DNA of 64,000 bases, taken from NCBI GenBank assembly GCA_023663145.1, contig JAMPHZ010000002.1:62001-126000 (forward strand). The letters run 5' to 3'. Both the position numbers and the translations under genes were made by a program. The notes beneath the pieces were generated by a model. The model saw only the letters and a program-made list of their open reading frames with translations, was not told the DNA's origin and made no database searches. Below are positions 25,321 through 34,861 of this stretch, piece by piece. Positions within the stretch are counted from its first letter, which is position 1, and each line of letters begins with the position of its first letter. The stretch comes from Odoribacter sp. (GTDB taxonomy: Bacteria > Bacteroidota > Bacteroidia > Bacteroidales > Muribaculaceae).

Positions 25321-26223
25321 TTATTGCCGCTTGAAAAAAGTAATCGGAAGTGTATAGGTAACATCAACAGGATTGCCATTGTTGCGCCCCGGCTGCCACC
25401 TTGGCATGGAGCGAACAAGCCTCACGGCTTCCGCATCAAGAGCAGGATGCCGCCCCCTCTCCACACTAACATCAGTGATTTCTCCGGATTTAGTGATCGT
25501 AAAAGAAACGACTACACGACCCTGCACACCTTCTTCCGATGCCTGGGCGGGATAGTTAATATTATCGCTGATCCATCTGTACATGGCAGCCGTACCGCCC
25601 GGGAACTCCGGTTTCTGGTCCACCATTGATATAGAGTAAACCTTTTCAGGCTCGGGCGCAGCATAAGGCTGTCCATCCATATCCCCAACTGTTATATCAA
25701 CAGGAGCTACCGGATCAGATGCCCGTCGCGTGCCATTAGATGCAGAAGCGGTTGTACTCTTCGACTCATTTTGGGCCTTTTGGCGCGAGGCCTCGGGATT
25801 ATCACCTTCTATCAATATTCCGCCCATTCCATCGCGCCTGAAATTCATAGGTATTGAATATGCTACAGCCACATGACGGCCATCAAGAACTGCCGGAGCC
25901 CAGAGAGGCATAACCTCCATAACCCTACGGGCTTCGGAATCAATGCGATCACTCATACCACGGGGGACTTTTACATTGCTGATACGACCCGCCGATGACA
26001 CCTCAAATGTAATGATCAATTTCCCCTGCACATCACCGTGAACAGCATCTGCCGGATAATTAAAATGCGAGTTAATCCACTTGTACATTGCCGTTTCACC
26101 TCCGGGGAACGACGGCAACACCGACACTTCATTAATTCCATACACACGCTCCTGCGCCGAGGCGACTGCCACCTGCAATAAGAGCGTCGGTATTAAAAGC
26201 AAAAGATTAAGCATAGTCTTCAT
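25321..26223 (-). CDS. Secreted protein with two TonB C-terminal domains
   Basis: A 300-residue protein. It has a cleavable signal peptide (ending VASAQ, about residue 24) instead of the uncleaved anchor of classic TonB. Two copies of the TonB C-terminal fold follow (about 35-130 and 205-299), each starting with a PSFPGGETAMYKWI or PEFPGGTAAMYRWI phrase, then NYPA, VQGK/RVVVSF and a GR/MPxW motif. The linker between is Ser/Thr/Ala-rich. Without a membrane anchor or Pro-rich spacer it is unlikely to transmit proton-motive energy by itself. It has its own minus-strand promoter. Confidence 0.88.
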   Translation of the reverse strand: MKTMLNLLLLIPTLLLQVAVASAQERVYGINEVSVLPSFPGGETAMYKWINSHFNYPADAVHGDVQGKLIITFEVSSAGRISNVKVPRGMSDRIDSEARRVMEVMPLWAPAVLDGRHVAVAYSIPMNFRRDGMGGILIEGDNPEASRQKAQNESKSTTASASNGTRRASDPVAPVDITVGDMDGQPYAAPEPEKVYSISMVDQKPEFPGGTAAMYRWISDNINYPAQASEEGVQGRVVVSFTITKSGEITDVSVERGRHPALDAEAVRLVRSMPRWQPGRNNGNPVDVTYTLPITFFKRQ

Positions 26224-26245
26224 AACAATCAGATTTTTTCCATTG

Positions 26246-26253
26246 CAAAGTTA
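26246..26253 (-). promoter_or_regulatory. -7 box TAACTTTG for the double TonB-C gene
   Basis: Perfect box on the minus strand, ending 22 nt before the ATG at 26223. Confidence 0.75.
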
Positions 26254-26368
26254 GAAAAAACATGCGGCACAGCAAACCATAGCTACAGAAAGTGTTGCGG
26301 ATATGTCAAAAAAAGAGCTACCGGTACTTTTGAACTAATAAAATTTTGGCCATACCAAAATGTTTCAC

Positions 26369-26376
26369 TAAATTTG
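26369..26376 (+). promoter_or_regulatory. -7 box TAAATTTG for serC-serA
   Basis: Box 41 nt ahead of the serC ATG at 26418. An in-frame ATG at 26346 lies upstream of the box and is therefore unlikely to be used. Confidence 0.7.
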
Positions 26377-26417
26377 CCGATAAAGACAAACAATCTCACC
26401 TAACAATATCCACGGGT

Positions 26418-27488
26418 ATGAAGAAACATAACTTTTACGCCGGGCCTTCGATCCTGAGCGAGTATACAATCAAAAACACAGCCGAGGCAATCATCAACTT
26501 TGCCAATACCGGCCTGTCAGTACTCGAAGTATCACACCGCAGCAAGGAATTTCAGGCTGTGATTGACGAAGCCACCGAGCTTGTCAAAGAAATACTTGGA
26601 GTGCCCGAAGGCTTCTCGGTGCTGTGGCTTGGCGGCGGCGCATCCATGCAATTCTGCATGATGCCCTACAACTTCCTGTCGACCAAAGCTTCATATCTCG
26701 ACACCGGCACTTGGGCTTCCAATGCCATCAAGGAAGCCCGTCTTTTCGGCGAAGTAGATGTAGTGGCTTCGTCAAAAGACGCCAACTACTCTTTCATACC
26801 CCGAGACTGGCAGGTAGCCCCCGACTCACAATACTTCCATTACACATCAAACAACACCATCTATGGCACCGAGCTGCGCGTTGACCCCGAAGTACCGTGT
26901 CCGATGATCGCAGACATGAGTTCCGACATATTCTCACGCCCCATAGACTTTTCCAAATACATAGCCATCTATGCAGGCGCACAGAAAAATCTCGCGCCCG
27001 CAGGTGTGACTTTGGTTATCGTACGTGATGACGCTTTGGGACACGTCGAGCGCGCTATTCCCACCATGCTTGACTACCGCACACACATAAAGAAAGGTTC
27101 GATGTTCAACACCCCTCCGGTGCTCCCCATCTACTCAGCCCTGCAGACATTGCGCTACTACCGGCAGCTCGGTGGCCTGAAAGAACTTGAACGCCGCGAT
27201 CTTGAGAAAGCCGCAACACTGTACAAAGCCATTGACGACAGCAATGTATTCACCGGTACCGTCACTAATCCCGACGACCGCTCGATCATGAACGTATGCT
27301 TCGTGTTAAAGCCCGAATTCAAAGACCGCGAAGCCGACTTTGTAAGCTTCTGCGCCGAGCGCGGTATCGTAGGCATAAAGGGCCACCGCTCTGTTGGCGG
27401 ATTCCGGGCATCACTCTATAATGCCCTCCCGCTTGAAAGCGTACAAGCACTCGTAGAGGCGATGAAAGACTTTGAATACAAACTCTGA
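26418..27488 (+). CDS. serC: Phosphoserine aminotransferase
   Basis: About 356 residues from the ATG at 26418. It converts 3-phosphohydroxypyruvate and glutamate to phosphoserine, using PLP. The start [14 protein letters not shown], the LGGGAS loop, and the PLP lysine K190 in [12 protein letters not shown] are all typical. The promoter lies between this ATG and an upstream in-frame ATG, which settles the start. serA follows after 14 nt, so the first two steps of serine synthesis form one operon; serB is not in the window. Confidence 0.95.
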   Translation: MKKHNFYAGPSILSEYTIKNTAEAIINFANTGLSVLEVSHRSKEFQAVIDEATELVKEILGVPEGFSVLWLGGGASMQFCMMPYNFLSTKASYLDTGTWASNAIKEARLFGEVDVVASSKDANYSFIPRDWQVAPDSQYFHYTSNNTIYGTELRVDPEVPCPMIADMSSDIFSRPIDFSKYIAIYAGAQKNLAPAGVTLVIVRDDALGHVERAIPTMLDYRTHIKKGSMFNTPPVLPIYSALQTLRYYRQLGGLKELERRDLEKAATLYKAIDDSNVFTGTVTNPDDRSIMNVCFVLKPEFKDREADFVSFCAERGIVGIKGHRSVGGFRASLYNALPLESVQALVEAMKDFEYKL

Positions 27489-27502
27489 TCCCTCCCACTC
27501 CT

Positions 27503-28423
27503 ATGAACAAAATACTTGTAGCCACCGAAAAGCCATTCGCACCAGTGGCCGTGGAAGGCATATTGGACGTAGCCCGGAATGCCGGATACGAACTCGAGTT
27601 ACTTGAACGCTATAATGACCGCGGCGAACTTTTAGCTGCCGTGGCGACCGCCGACGCCCTGATAGTGCGCAGCGACAAAATAGACGCACAGGTCATAGCC
27701 GCAGCACCTAAGCTGAAAATCATCGTGCGCGCAGGAGCCGGTTACGACAACATAGACATCAAGACGGCGGCCGAAAGAGGCATAATAGTAGAAAACACGC
27801 CCGGACAGAACTCCAATGCCGTAGCTGAGCTTGTATTCGGCATGGCCGTGATGGCCGTGCGCAATATGTTCAACGGCACCTCAGGAAGCGAGCTGAAAGG
27901 CAAGAAACTCGGCATTCAGGCATTCGGGCAGGTAGGCCGCAACGTGGCACGCATAGCCCTTGGATTCGGCATGGAAGTAGAAGCATTTGATCCATATTGC
28001 CCCGATGATGTAATGGAAGCCGCCGGAGTGAAGCCCGTACATTCCATAGAGGAGCTATACCACAACAACTCATTGGTCTCGATACACATACCGGCCACAC
28101 CCACCACGGTTAGATCAATAGGGAAAGCGTTGATAGAACTGATGCCCAAAGGAGGCGTACTCATAAACACAGCCCGTGCCGAAGTAATTGACGAAGACGG
28201 GCTACAGGCAGCCCTTGAGGCGCGTCCCGATCTTAAATACGTAGCCGATGTACGTCCTGCCGCCGCAGCCGTAATGCAGGAAAGATTTGCCGGGCGCGTA
28301 TTCTTCACTCCCAAGAAAATGGGCGCACAGACCGCCGAAGCCAACATAAACGCAGGCATAGCCGCGGCCAATCAAGTGGTGGCATACCTTCGCGATGCCA
28401 TTGACCGCTACCGCGTGAACTGA
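27503..28423 (+). CDS. serA: D-3-phosphoglycerate dehydrogenase, Bacteroides type
   Basis: A 306-residue short form without ACT or regulatory domains. It oxidises 3-phosphoglycerate with NAD as the first step of serine synthesis. Substrate loop RAGAGYDN (76-83), nucleotide site AFGQVG (140-145), catalytic Arg R225 in NTARAE. The usual catalytic His of the TPHxG motif is replaced: the segment reads TPKKMGAQTAEAN with K271/K272. The usual catalytic Glu region also differs (D249-V-R-P). As I recall, the same layout occurs in Bacteroides and in the Entamoeba enzyme, so it marks a subfamily rather than a damaged gene. It is coupled to serC. Confidence 0.92.
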   Translation: MNKILVATEKPFAPVAVEGILDVARNAGYELELLERYNDRGELLAAVATADALIVRSDKIDAQVIAAAPKLKIIVRAGAGYDNIDIKTAAERGIIVENTPGQNSNAVAELVFGMAVMAVRNMFNGTSGSELKGKKLGIQAFGQVGRNVARIALGFGMEVEAFDPYCPDDVMEAAGVKPVHSIEELYHNNSLVSIHIPATPTTVRSIGKALIELMPKGGVLINTARAEVIDEDGLQAALEARPDLKYVADVRPAAAAVMQERFAGRVFFTPKKMGAQTAEANINAGIAAANQVVAYLRDAIDRYRVN

Positions 28424-28440
28424 CATGACTGTAACTCCAA

Positions 28441-28481
28441 AATAACGACATTGCATGGCGACGCCATGCAATGTCGTTATT
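28441..28481 (+). terminator. Long hairpin terminator after serA
   Basis: A perfect 19-bp stem (28441-28459 with 28463-28481) with a 3-nt loop; the tail is AT-rich rather than a pure T run. Confidence 0.85.
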
Positions 28482-28616
28482 AAACGTCAAAGCAGTATCA
28501 CGTCGATAATTTAATAAATGACTCTATTTTCAGTTATCCGCACAATAATATTTAATAGATTTCGTTTAAAAACTGAAACAATTGCAAAGGTTTAAACCAA
28601 TACATATCACTAAATA
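28482..28616 (+). promoter_or_regulatory. Leader region of the polysaccharide locus with palindromes
   Basis: No clear TAnnTTTG box is seen. The stretch holds an inverted repeat TTTCAGTT/AACTGAAA (28528-28535 with 28571-28578) and a perfect 10-bp palindrome GGTTTAAACC (28589-28598) ending 18 bp before the start codon. These are candidate operator or RNA-fold sites. Confidence 0.4.
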
Positions 28617-29420
28617 ATGAAAAAAGCGACATTAGCGATGTTTGTGCTTGGCGCGGCGATCATGACCTCATGCAGCTCGTCAAAGACAAACCTTCCCTAT
28701 TTCACTGATATAAGCACAGTTGCAGAAGGAACTCTTGAAAAAATCGACTACATCAGCAAAATAAAACCGGATGATGAGCTTCTTATCAGCATAACCTCAT
28801 CGCAGCCGGTCGCCACGGCTCATTACAACCTGCCGCTTACAAATCCCGCCACCCGCGAGGAACTGAATGTGTCAACCACACCACGCCAGCAGACCTACAT
28901 CGTGAACAGCGCAGGAGACATCACATTGCCCACCATAGGCACCTTGCATGTGGCAGGGATGAGCATTGAGGAACTACAGGAAAAGCTCACCGCCATTGTC
29001 CATAAAGACGTGACTGACGCTGTGGTACGCGTCGAGTTGATCAACTTTCAGGTGGTTGTAGGCGGTGAAGTCGCCAACCCCTCCAAAATCAATGTCAAAC
29101 GCAGTCGCTTCAGCATTCTTGATGCTTTAGGAGAAGCCGGAGACCTCACACCTTATGGCGAGCGCTCCAACGTGCTGATCATCCGTGAGGAAAACGGGCA
29201 GCGTACATTTGCCCACCTCAACCTCAACTCATCGGATATTCTCACCTCTCCCTACTACTATCTGCAACAGAACGACTACATATACGTAGAACCCAACGAA
29301 ATACGTCAAGCCAACTCACGTTACAACCAGGACAACGCCTACAAGCTCACAGTGATTTCCACCATAGTAAGCGCCGCCTCGGTAGTAGCATCTCTTGTAA
29401 TCGCACTGACTATCAAATAA
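28617..29420 (+). CDS. Polysaccharide export lipoprotein, Wza-like (first copy)
   Basis: A 267-residue outer-membrane lipoprotein: lipobox IMTSC with Cys near residue 19. It has the polysaccharide export domain (about 50-155, with DELLISITSSQP) and a SLBB-type domain (about 160-235, VGGEVANPSKINV). The C-terminal hydrophobic segment (about 245-267) resembles the helix by which Wza crosses the outer membrane. It would form the export channel for a surface polysaccharide, working with the Wzc-like protein encoded 33 nt downstream. A second copy lies at 49615. Confidence 0.92.
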   Translation: MKKATLAMFVLGAAIMTSCSSSKTNLPYFTDISTVAEGTLEKIDYISKIKPDDELLISITSSQPVATAHYNLPLTNPATREELNVSTTPRQQTYIVNSAGDITLPTIGTLHVAGMSIEELQEKLTAIVHKDVTDAVVRVELINFQVVVGGEVANPSKINVKRSRFSILDALGEAGDLTPYGERSNVLIIREENGQRTFAHLNLNSSDILTSPYYYLQQNDYIYVEPNEIRQANSRYNQDNAYKLTVISTIVSAASVVASLVIALTIK

Positions 29421-29453
29421 CAAGTCCCGGTACCTCCGAATAAATATATCAAC

Positions 29454-31742
29454 ATGGCCAAACGCACCCATTCCGACATAATTGACGTACCTGCGTTGCT
29501 GAAAGCATACGCGTCAAAATGGTATTTATTTGCAATCTCAGTCTTCTGCTGCGTGGCATTAGGCTTTTTATTCTGTCGCGTGCACAAGACACTCTACGGA
29601 GTGCGCGCCAATCTGCTTATCCAACAGGAAGATGCCAATCCCATGGCCTCAATGGGTGCATTGGGTAGCCTTTTCGGCTCATCGGGCTATGTTGACGATG
29701 AAATATTCGTAATTTCATCACATTCCTTATATCGCGACGTAGTGCGCGACCTTGGTATAAACAAGACCCACTGGGTGCGCACAGGATTCCTGCGCACCGA
29801 ACTTGCATATCCAAACTATCCCATTGACGTTTATCCTGCAGCCGGAATCATAGACACTCTCAAAAGCTCTCTGTCATTCAAGGTCACCGTAAACAAAAAT
29901 GGCCTGGCTGATGTGAAAATCAAGGGGAAATACGGCACAATCGAAAAAGTTAAAAACATAAAACTTCCCCATACGTTCAAAACCAACTTCGGCGAATACA
30001 CCGTTGACCGCACAGAAAGCTATCCCGAAGGAGAAGAAGTAACCTCCACCATCATCGTCACAGGCTACCACGCGGCCGCCGAAGACCTCGCTCTTGATAT
30101 CTCAAGCGAGATCGCCAATAAGAAATCCAATGTGATTGAACTCGGCATCAACACCTCCAATGCCATCATGGGCGAAATGATACTTCAGGATATCATCGAC
30201 AAATACAATGACCGCGGAATACGTGAAAAGAACATGCAGGGACAGAAAACCGCAGAGTTCCTCAATGACCGCATCGAGCTCCTTGGTACAGATCTTTCAA
30301 ATGCCGAAAGCGAGATCCAACAATTCAAGGAACAACATGGCATTGTTGACGTACGTGCCGAAGCTGTATATCAGCAGACCGCCCGCGGCGAACTCGAAAG
30401 CGCCCTTATAGAAGCAGAAACCCAGCTCGAGATTCTGAAGATCACACGAGATTTCATATCCGACCCCACAAAACAATATGAAGTAATCCCAACCGTAGTT
30501 GACAATGAATCACTTGCGGCAGTCATCAACATGTATAACAACCGTATAATCGAGCGCCAGCAGATGCTGACCAACGTAAGCGCAAACAACCAGGCGGTTA
30601 TAAAGCTTACCTCGGCCATCGACGCTTTGCGGTCATCTATCATCTCGACTGTCAACCAGAATTTCAACAACGCCCAACTCGTGGTGCGCGATCTTAAGAA
30701 CAAACTCGCCAGCACACGCAGTTCACTCAGCAACGTTCCGGGCCAGGAGCGCGCCGCTCTCGACATGGGCCGCCAATTACAGGTTAAACAACAACTCTTC
30801 CTGTTCCTGCGTCAGAAGCAGGAAGAAAACGCCATGCTGCTTGCCAATGCAGTACCCAAAGGACAAGTCGTCGACGAACCTTACACTCTGAAGAAACCGC
30901 TGGGGCTAAGCAACATGGTAATTATGATCATAGCGTTCCTATTCGGCCTATGCCTTCCCCCCGTATATCTTTACATCTTAAAGCTGATGCGCAGCCGAAT
31001 AGAAACACGCGAGGAACTGGAACGCCGCATATCTGCTCCTATTCTCGGCGAGATGTGTACCGACGATTCCGGACATAACCTGGTTGTATCGCCAAGCGAT
31101 ACATCGCCAGCCACCGAATTATTCCGTCTGATGCGAGCCAACCTGCTGTTCATCTTCAACGACGCCAACGACAAGGTGGTGCTGCTCACCTCATCACGCT
31201 CAGGTGAAGGCAAGACTTTCATCTCCCTGAATCTTGCAGCATCACTCGCACTCCTTGATAAGAAGGTGCTTCTCGTGGGTATGGACATCCGCCTCCCCAA
31301 ACTTGCACAATACCTCGGCATAAGTTCTCCCAAGGGGCTTACTCAGTATCTCTCATCTAACGATGTCACCGTTGACGACATCATAGTGCGACACCCTGAA
31401 GCTGAAATGCCATCTCTTGACGTGATACTCGCCGGACCTGTGCCTCCCAACCCCGCCGAGCTTCTCGCCTCGCGCAAGGTTGACGAACTATTCAAGGAAC
31501 TCCGCTCGCGCTACGACTATATTGTCGTGGACAGCGCTCCGGTAGGCATGGTCAGTGACACATTCACCCTCAACCGTATAGCCGACGCCACAATATACGT
31601 GTCACGCGTTAATACAACCACATTCCAGGACGCTGACTTTATTGAAGAAATCTATGAAGACAGCCGTCTCAACAAACTGTCGGTAGTGGTTAACGGTGTT
31701 AAATCGAAAAAATCTTACGGTTACCGCTCAAAAAGCAAATAA
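29454..31742 (+). CDS. Wzc-like chain-length regulator and tyrosine kinase (first copy)
   Basis: A 762-residue inner-membrane protein: cytoplasmic start, membrane span near 25-45, a large periplasmic Wzz domain with long coiled coils (about 255-450), a GNVR-like segment, a second span near 485-505, and a cytoplasmic BY-kinase domain. Walker A reads SSRSGEGKT (about 578-586), Walker A' VLLVGMDIR, Walker B YDYIVVDSAP. The C-terminal tail is short, with one Tyr pair (YGYRSKSK), unlike the Tyr-rich tail of the second copy. It sets polymer length and controls export with the Wza-like partner. Confidence 0.93.
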   Translation: MAKRTHSDIIDVPALLKAYASKWYLFAISVFCCVALGFLFCRVHKTLYGVRANLLIQQEDANPMASMGALGSLFGSSGYVDDEIFVISSHSLYRDVVRDLGINKTHWVRTGFLRTELAYPNYPIDVYPAAGIIDTLKSSLSFKVTVNKNGLADVKIKGKYGTIEKVKNIKLPHTFKTNFGEYTVDRTESYPEGEEVTSTIIVTGYHAAAEDLALDISSEIANKKSNVIELGINTSNAIMGEMILQDIIDKYNDRGIREKNMQGQKTAEFLNDRIELLGTDLSNAESEIQQFKEQHGIVDVRAEAVYQQTARGELESALIEAETQLEILKITRDFISDPTKQYEVIPTVVDNESLAAVINMYNNRIIERQQMLTNVSANNQAVIKLTSAIDALRSSIISTVNQNFNNAQLVVRDLKNKLASTRSSLSNVPGQERAALDMGRQLQVKQQLFLFLRQKQEENAMLLANAVPKGQVVDEPYTLKKPLGLSNMVIMIIAFLFGLCLPPVYLYILKLMRSRIETREELERRISAPILGEMCTDDSGHNLVVSPSDTSPATELFRLMRANLLFIFNDANDKVVLLTSSRSGEGKTFISLNLAASLALLDKKVLLVGMDIRLPKLAQYLGISSPKGLTQYLSSNDVTVDDIIVRHPEAEMPSLDVILAGPVPPNPAELLASRKVDELFKELRSRYDYIVVDSAPVGMVSDTFTLNRIADATIYVSRVNTTTFQDADFIEEIYEDSRLNKLSVVVNGVKSKKSYGYRSKSK

Positions 31743-31808
31743 AACCATACTTCAACCCTCTTAAGCCCGCTGTAGCAATACACGGGCTTAAGCTATAACA
31801 TCCTCCTG

Positions 31809-33323
31809 ATGACCCCGGCAGCAACTGCTACAAAAAAAGAAAAGCCGAAGAAATTTGAAAAAGAGCCTCTTGAATTCACTTGGCGCGAGTTCATGTGGCC
31901 ATTGGCTTTTATGCTCACAATGAGTATGCTCGGGTTGAGATTCCCTTTGGCCTGGCTATTCCTGCCCATTATTCTATTAAATCGGTTCAAGTTTGACCGA
32001 TATGACCTGATGATACAACTCACCATATTTCTGGGAGGTTATTCATTCATGCCCAAAATCAATGGCGTGGCGATGGTCATAACAGCTATATCGGTCACAG
32101 CAATTATCATACTGCGCAAGCCCCCGATCCTGAAAAAGACCCTCATCGCCATAGCCGCGTATTTCATCGCACTCATCATCTTTGCATCCACAAGCTATGA
32201 ATCAATGAGCGTGCAGTTGCAGGGTATCTACGTCTACATGGCCATCATGTGGCTCTTCGTGCCGTTCATGTGCTTTTCAGGCCGCGATTTTGATATAAAG
32301 AAATTCTTCAGGAAAGTATACATATACGCACTGATCGCATGTATATTCTACATTATTGACTCCGTGATATTAGGCGGACTTTTTCTTGTTCCGGCCGACC
32401 CATCATGGGGAACATTTGACATAGTATCAACATTCGACAATCCATATATACAGCCTCTGAGTTTCAATTTCATACGTAGGTGGCCTCCGGGGTTGTACAT
32501 ATTGATATTACTGGTATACCCTACCGCCCGATTATTCAAACTACGCCCATGGATGTGGATCGTGATACTCGGGGCGGTGCTTGTGAGCCGCACATTCACT
32601 TTCACTATAGCTCTGATTGTAGGATACATATTCTGCCGTGGCACCGGAAAGCAACTTGTGATATACACAGTATCATTCCTTGTGGCCGGCGTCGCGCTAT
32701 ATTTCATTGACGGCATGCTGCCGGAGACCACACTCGAAGGAAACACCGACGCCGTGACCAAGTCAAGTACCCTGCGCATCAAGTCTCAGGTAGATCAATT
32801 CATTGATCTTGATCCCTCTAAAGCTGATGAAGAGACTCTTGCCGCCCTCGGCACCGGCCGCGGGGCCCAGATCATACCCAAGTTAGAACTTCTATTCAGC
32901 ATGCACAGAGAATGGATAGGCCTCGGTTTTCTGAGCCGTGACCTCACGACAAGCACCCGATACCGCATTGATAACGAACTATACAGCAATCCTGAAGAAG
33001 CTGATGAAGTGGCTACCGGAGTTGAAAGTACTCCATTCCAGATAATGCTTGACATAGGTTTTCTCGGGTTGATAGTCCATCTGCTGTTCTTCGCAGTGCT
33101 ATGGTTGATTGTCAGACGATTGCGTAACTCCGCATATTTTCTGTCAGTTATGTTGATCTTCATGTTGATGGGCATAAGCGGATTCTCCGGACTTATTCGT
33201 ATCGACGGTCTGCTATGGACATCCATAGTATATGCGGCCGTAATATTAAACGATAAACGCAGCCTGCCGGGATTTGACCTACCGCCTATACGCCGCAAAG
33301 CACACCAAACGCTGCTGTCATGA
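31809..33323 (+). CDS. O-antigen polymerase-like (Wzy/ligase) membrane protein
   Basis: A 504-residue protein with about ten to twelve membrane spans after a Lys-rich cytoplasmic start, and a large polar loop at about 305-400 with several charged residues, the usual topology of Wzy polymerases and WaaL ligases. Sequence conservation in this family is too low to fix the reaction by eye. Its place between Wzc and Wzx argues for a repeat-unit polymerase. It overlaps the next gene by 4 bp. The start ATG at 31809 lies 66 nt after the kinase gene. Confidence 0.78.
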   Translation: MTPAATATKKEKPKKFEKEPLEFTWREFMWPLAFMLTMSMLGLRFPLAWLFLPIILLNRFKFDRYDLMIQLTIFLGGYSFMPKINGVAMVITAISVTAIIILRKPPILKKTLIAIAAYFIALIIFASTSYESMSVQLQGIYVYMAIMWLFVPFMCFSGRDFDIKKFFRKVYIYALIACIFYIIDSVILGGLFLVPADPSWGTFDIVSTFDNPYIQPLSFNFIRRWPPGLYILILLVYPTARLFKLRPWMWIVILGAVLVSRTFTFTIALIVGYIFCRGTGKQLVIYTVSFLVAGVALYFIDGMLPETTLEGNTDAVTKSSTLRIKSQVDQFIDLDPSKADEETLAALGTGRGAQIIPKLELLFSMHREWIGLGFLSRDLTTSTRYRIDNELYSNPEEADEVATGVESTPFQIMLDIGFLGLIVHLLFFAVLWLIVRRLRNSAYFLSVMLIFMLMGISGFSGLIRIDGLLWTSIVYAAVILNDKRSLPGFDLPPIRRKAHQTLLS

Positions 33324-34861
33324 GCACTGCCAACGACCGTCGCATAGCCCGTAACTCCATATTCCTATATGTGCGCATGCTTGCCACAATAGGAATCTCT
33401 CTTTATACATCACGTGTGGTGCTCGAGATGCTGGGGGTCGACAACTTCGGCGTATATAATGTAGTAGGTAGCATTGTCACAATTTTCGCCTTTCTTAACG
33501 GCACCATGGCTGGGGCCACCCAACGGTTCCTCAACTATGAGATCGGGAGTGGGCGTCAATCGCGGCTGCGCCACACCTTCAAGTCATCACTGCTTATACA
33601 CATAGGCATAGCACTGATAGTGATAATTGCCGGAGAGACAGCCGGTCTATGGTACGTCAACAACAAGCTTGTGATTGACCCGGTGAGGTTGTCGGCAGCA
33701 AACTGGACTTACCAACTGTCATTACTTGCCTGCGTGTGCACGATAGTGCAGGTTCCCTACATGGCGTCAATAATCGCCCATGAACGCATGGATGCACTTG
33801 CTGTAATCTCTCTTGTCAACGCATTCATGAAATTAGGCGTGGCATTGGCATTGGCATTCGTCGGCGCTCTCGACACATTGGTGATATACGCAACGCTGAT
33901 GCTCGGTGTATCTGTACTGACAATGCTGTGCTACATGATATACTCACGGAAGCATTTCAGCGAATGCAGGTTTGGCATAGGTGTTCCACGATCAATTATA
34001 AGGAAACTCTTAGGCTTCTCGGCAAGTGATATTTTTGGAAATCTATGTTATAGCCTCAGACTGCAGAGCGTAGCTGTTATACTCAACCGCTTTGGTGGAG
34101 AGGCACTGAATGCAGCCGTAGGACTTAACCTTACCGTGAGCGGCGCGATAACACAATTCGGCACCACCATCCTGTCGGCATTCCGGCCGCAGATCATCCA
34201 ACAATATGCAGCCGGAGACTTGACTTACATGCAGCGCCTCATGGCCAATTGCTCCAAATACTCGCTGCTTATGGTATCGATGATTGCAGTCCCTGCAATC
34301 ATCGGCATGGACTTTCTGTTAGGTATCTGGCTGGTTAAAGTCCCCGCCTACACTGCCATATTCTGCCGGCTCACCATTATTGCCGGAGCTGCTGAATTGA
34401 TAGTGTTTACGCTGAATTGCGGGGTTCACGCTACTGGGCGCATCAAGGTTATGAGCATAACGACCGGACTTATCTATCTAATAGAAATACCTGCGATGTG
34501 GCTGCTGCTTCGGTCAACAGGCCTGCCGTGGATAGTATATGCTCTCCACATAGGGGTGATGTCTGTAATAATAATAACGGTAGGGCTGATCCTTAAGCAC
34601 CAGATGACCGCGTTCAGCCTCTCACGATTCATCGCTCGGGGTGTCGTGACCCCACTGTGCATAATAATTCCGGCAGCCGGAGCGGCAGGAACCGTGGCTC
34701 TGTTTGCCGACGTGGCTTCATGGCTCAATTTCATCCTCGCAGGTGTTACATCAACAATAATCATGGCTGCATTAACATGGATGATGGCTATTGATGGCAC
34801 AACCCGTAATGAAATAAAGGCAAAACTACATATCCGGCCCAAAACCGACGCACGACTATGA
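33320..34861 (+). CDS. Wzx-like polysaccharide flippase
   Basis: A 513-residue MATE/PST-type transporter with about 14 membrane spans. The N-terminal segment IARNSIFLYVRMLATIGISLYTSRVVLEMLGVDNFGVYNVVGS is typical of Bacteroidota O-unit flippases. It would move undecaprenyl-linked repeat units from the cytoplasm to the periplasm for polymerisation. ATGA overlaps on both sides couple it to the polymerase-like gene before and the glycosyltransferase after. Confidence 0.9.
   Translation: MSTANDRRIARNSIFLYVRMLATIGISLYTSRVVLEMLGVDNFGVYNVVGSIVTIFAFLNGTMAGATQRFLNYEIGSGRQSRLRHTFKSSLLIHIGIALIVIIAGETAGLWYVNNKLVIDPVRLSAANWTYQLSLLACVCTIVQVPYMASIIAHERMDALAVISLVNAFMKLGVALALAFVGALDTLVIYATLMLGVSVLTMLCYMIYSRKHFSECRFGIGVPRSIIRKLLGFSASDIFGNLCYSLRLQSVAVILNRFGGEALNAAVGLNLTVSGAITQFGTTILSAFRPQIIQQYAAGDLTYMQRLMANCSKYSLLMVSMIAVPAIIGMDFLLGIWLVKVPAYTAIFCRLTIIAGAAELIVFTLNCGVHATGRIKVMSITTGLIYLIEIPAMWLLLRSTGLPWIVYALHIGVMSVIIITVGLILKHQMTAFSLSRFIARGVVTPLCIIIPAAGAAGTVALFADVASWLNFILAGVTSTIIMAALTWMMAIDGTTRNEIKAKLHIRPKTDARL

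Noticed and set aside
28441..28481. Long palindrome as a recombination or REP-like site
   Set aside because: It sits directly behind serA and is followed by an AT-rich tail, so a terminator is the simpler reading; I saw no second copy in the window.
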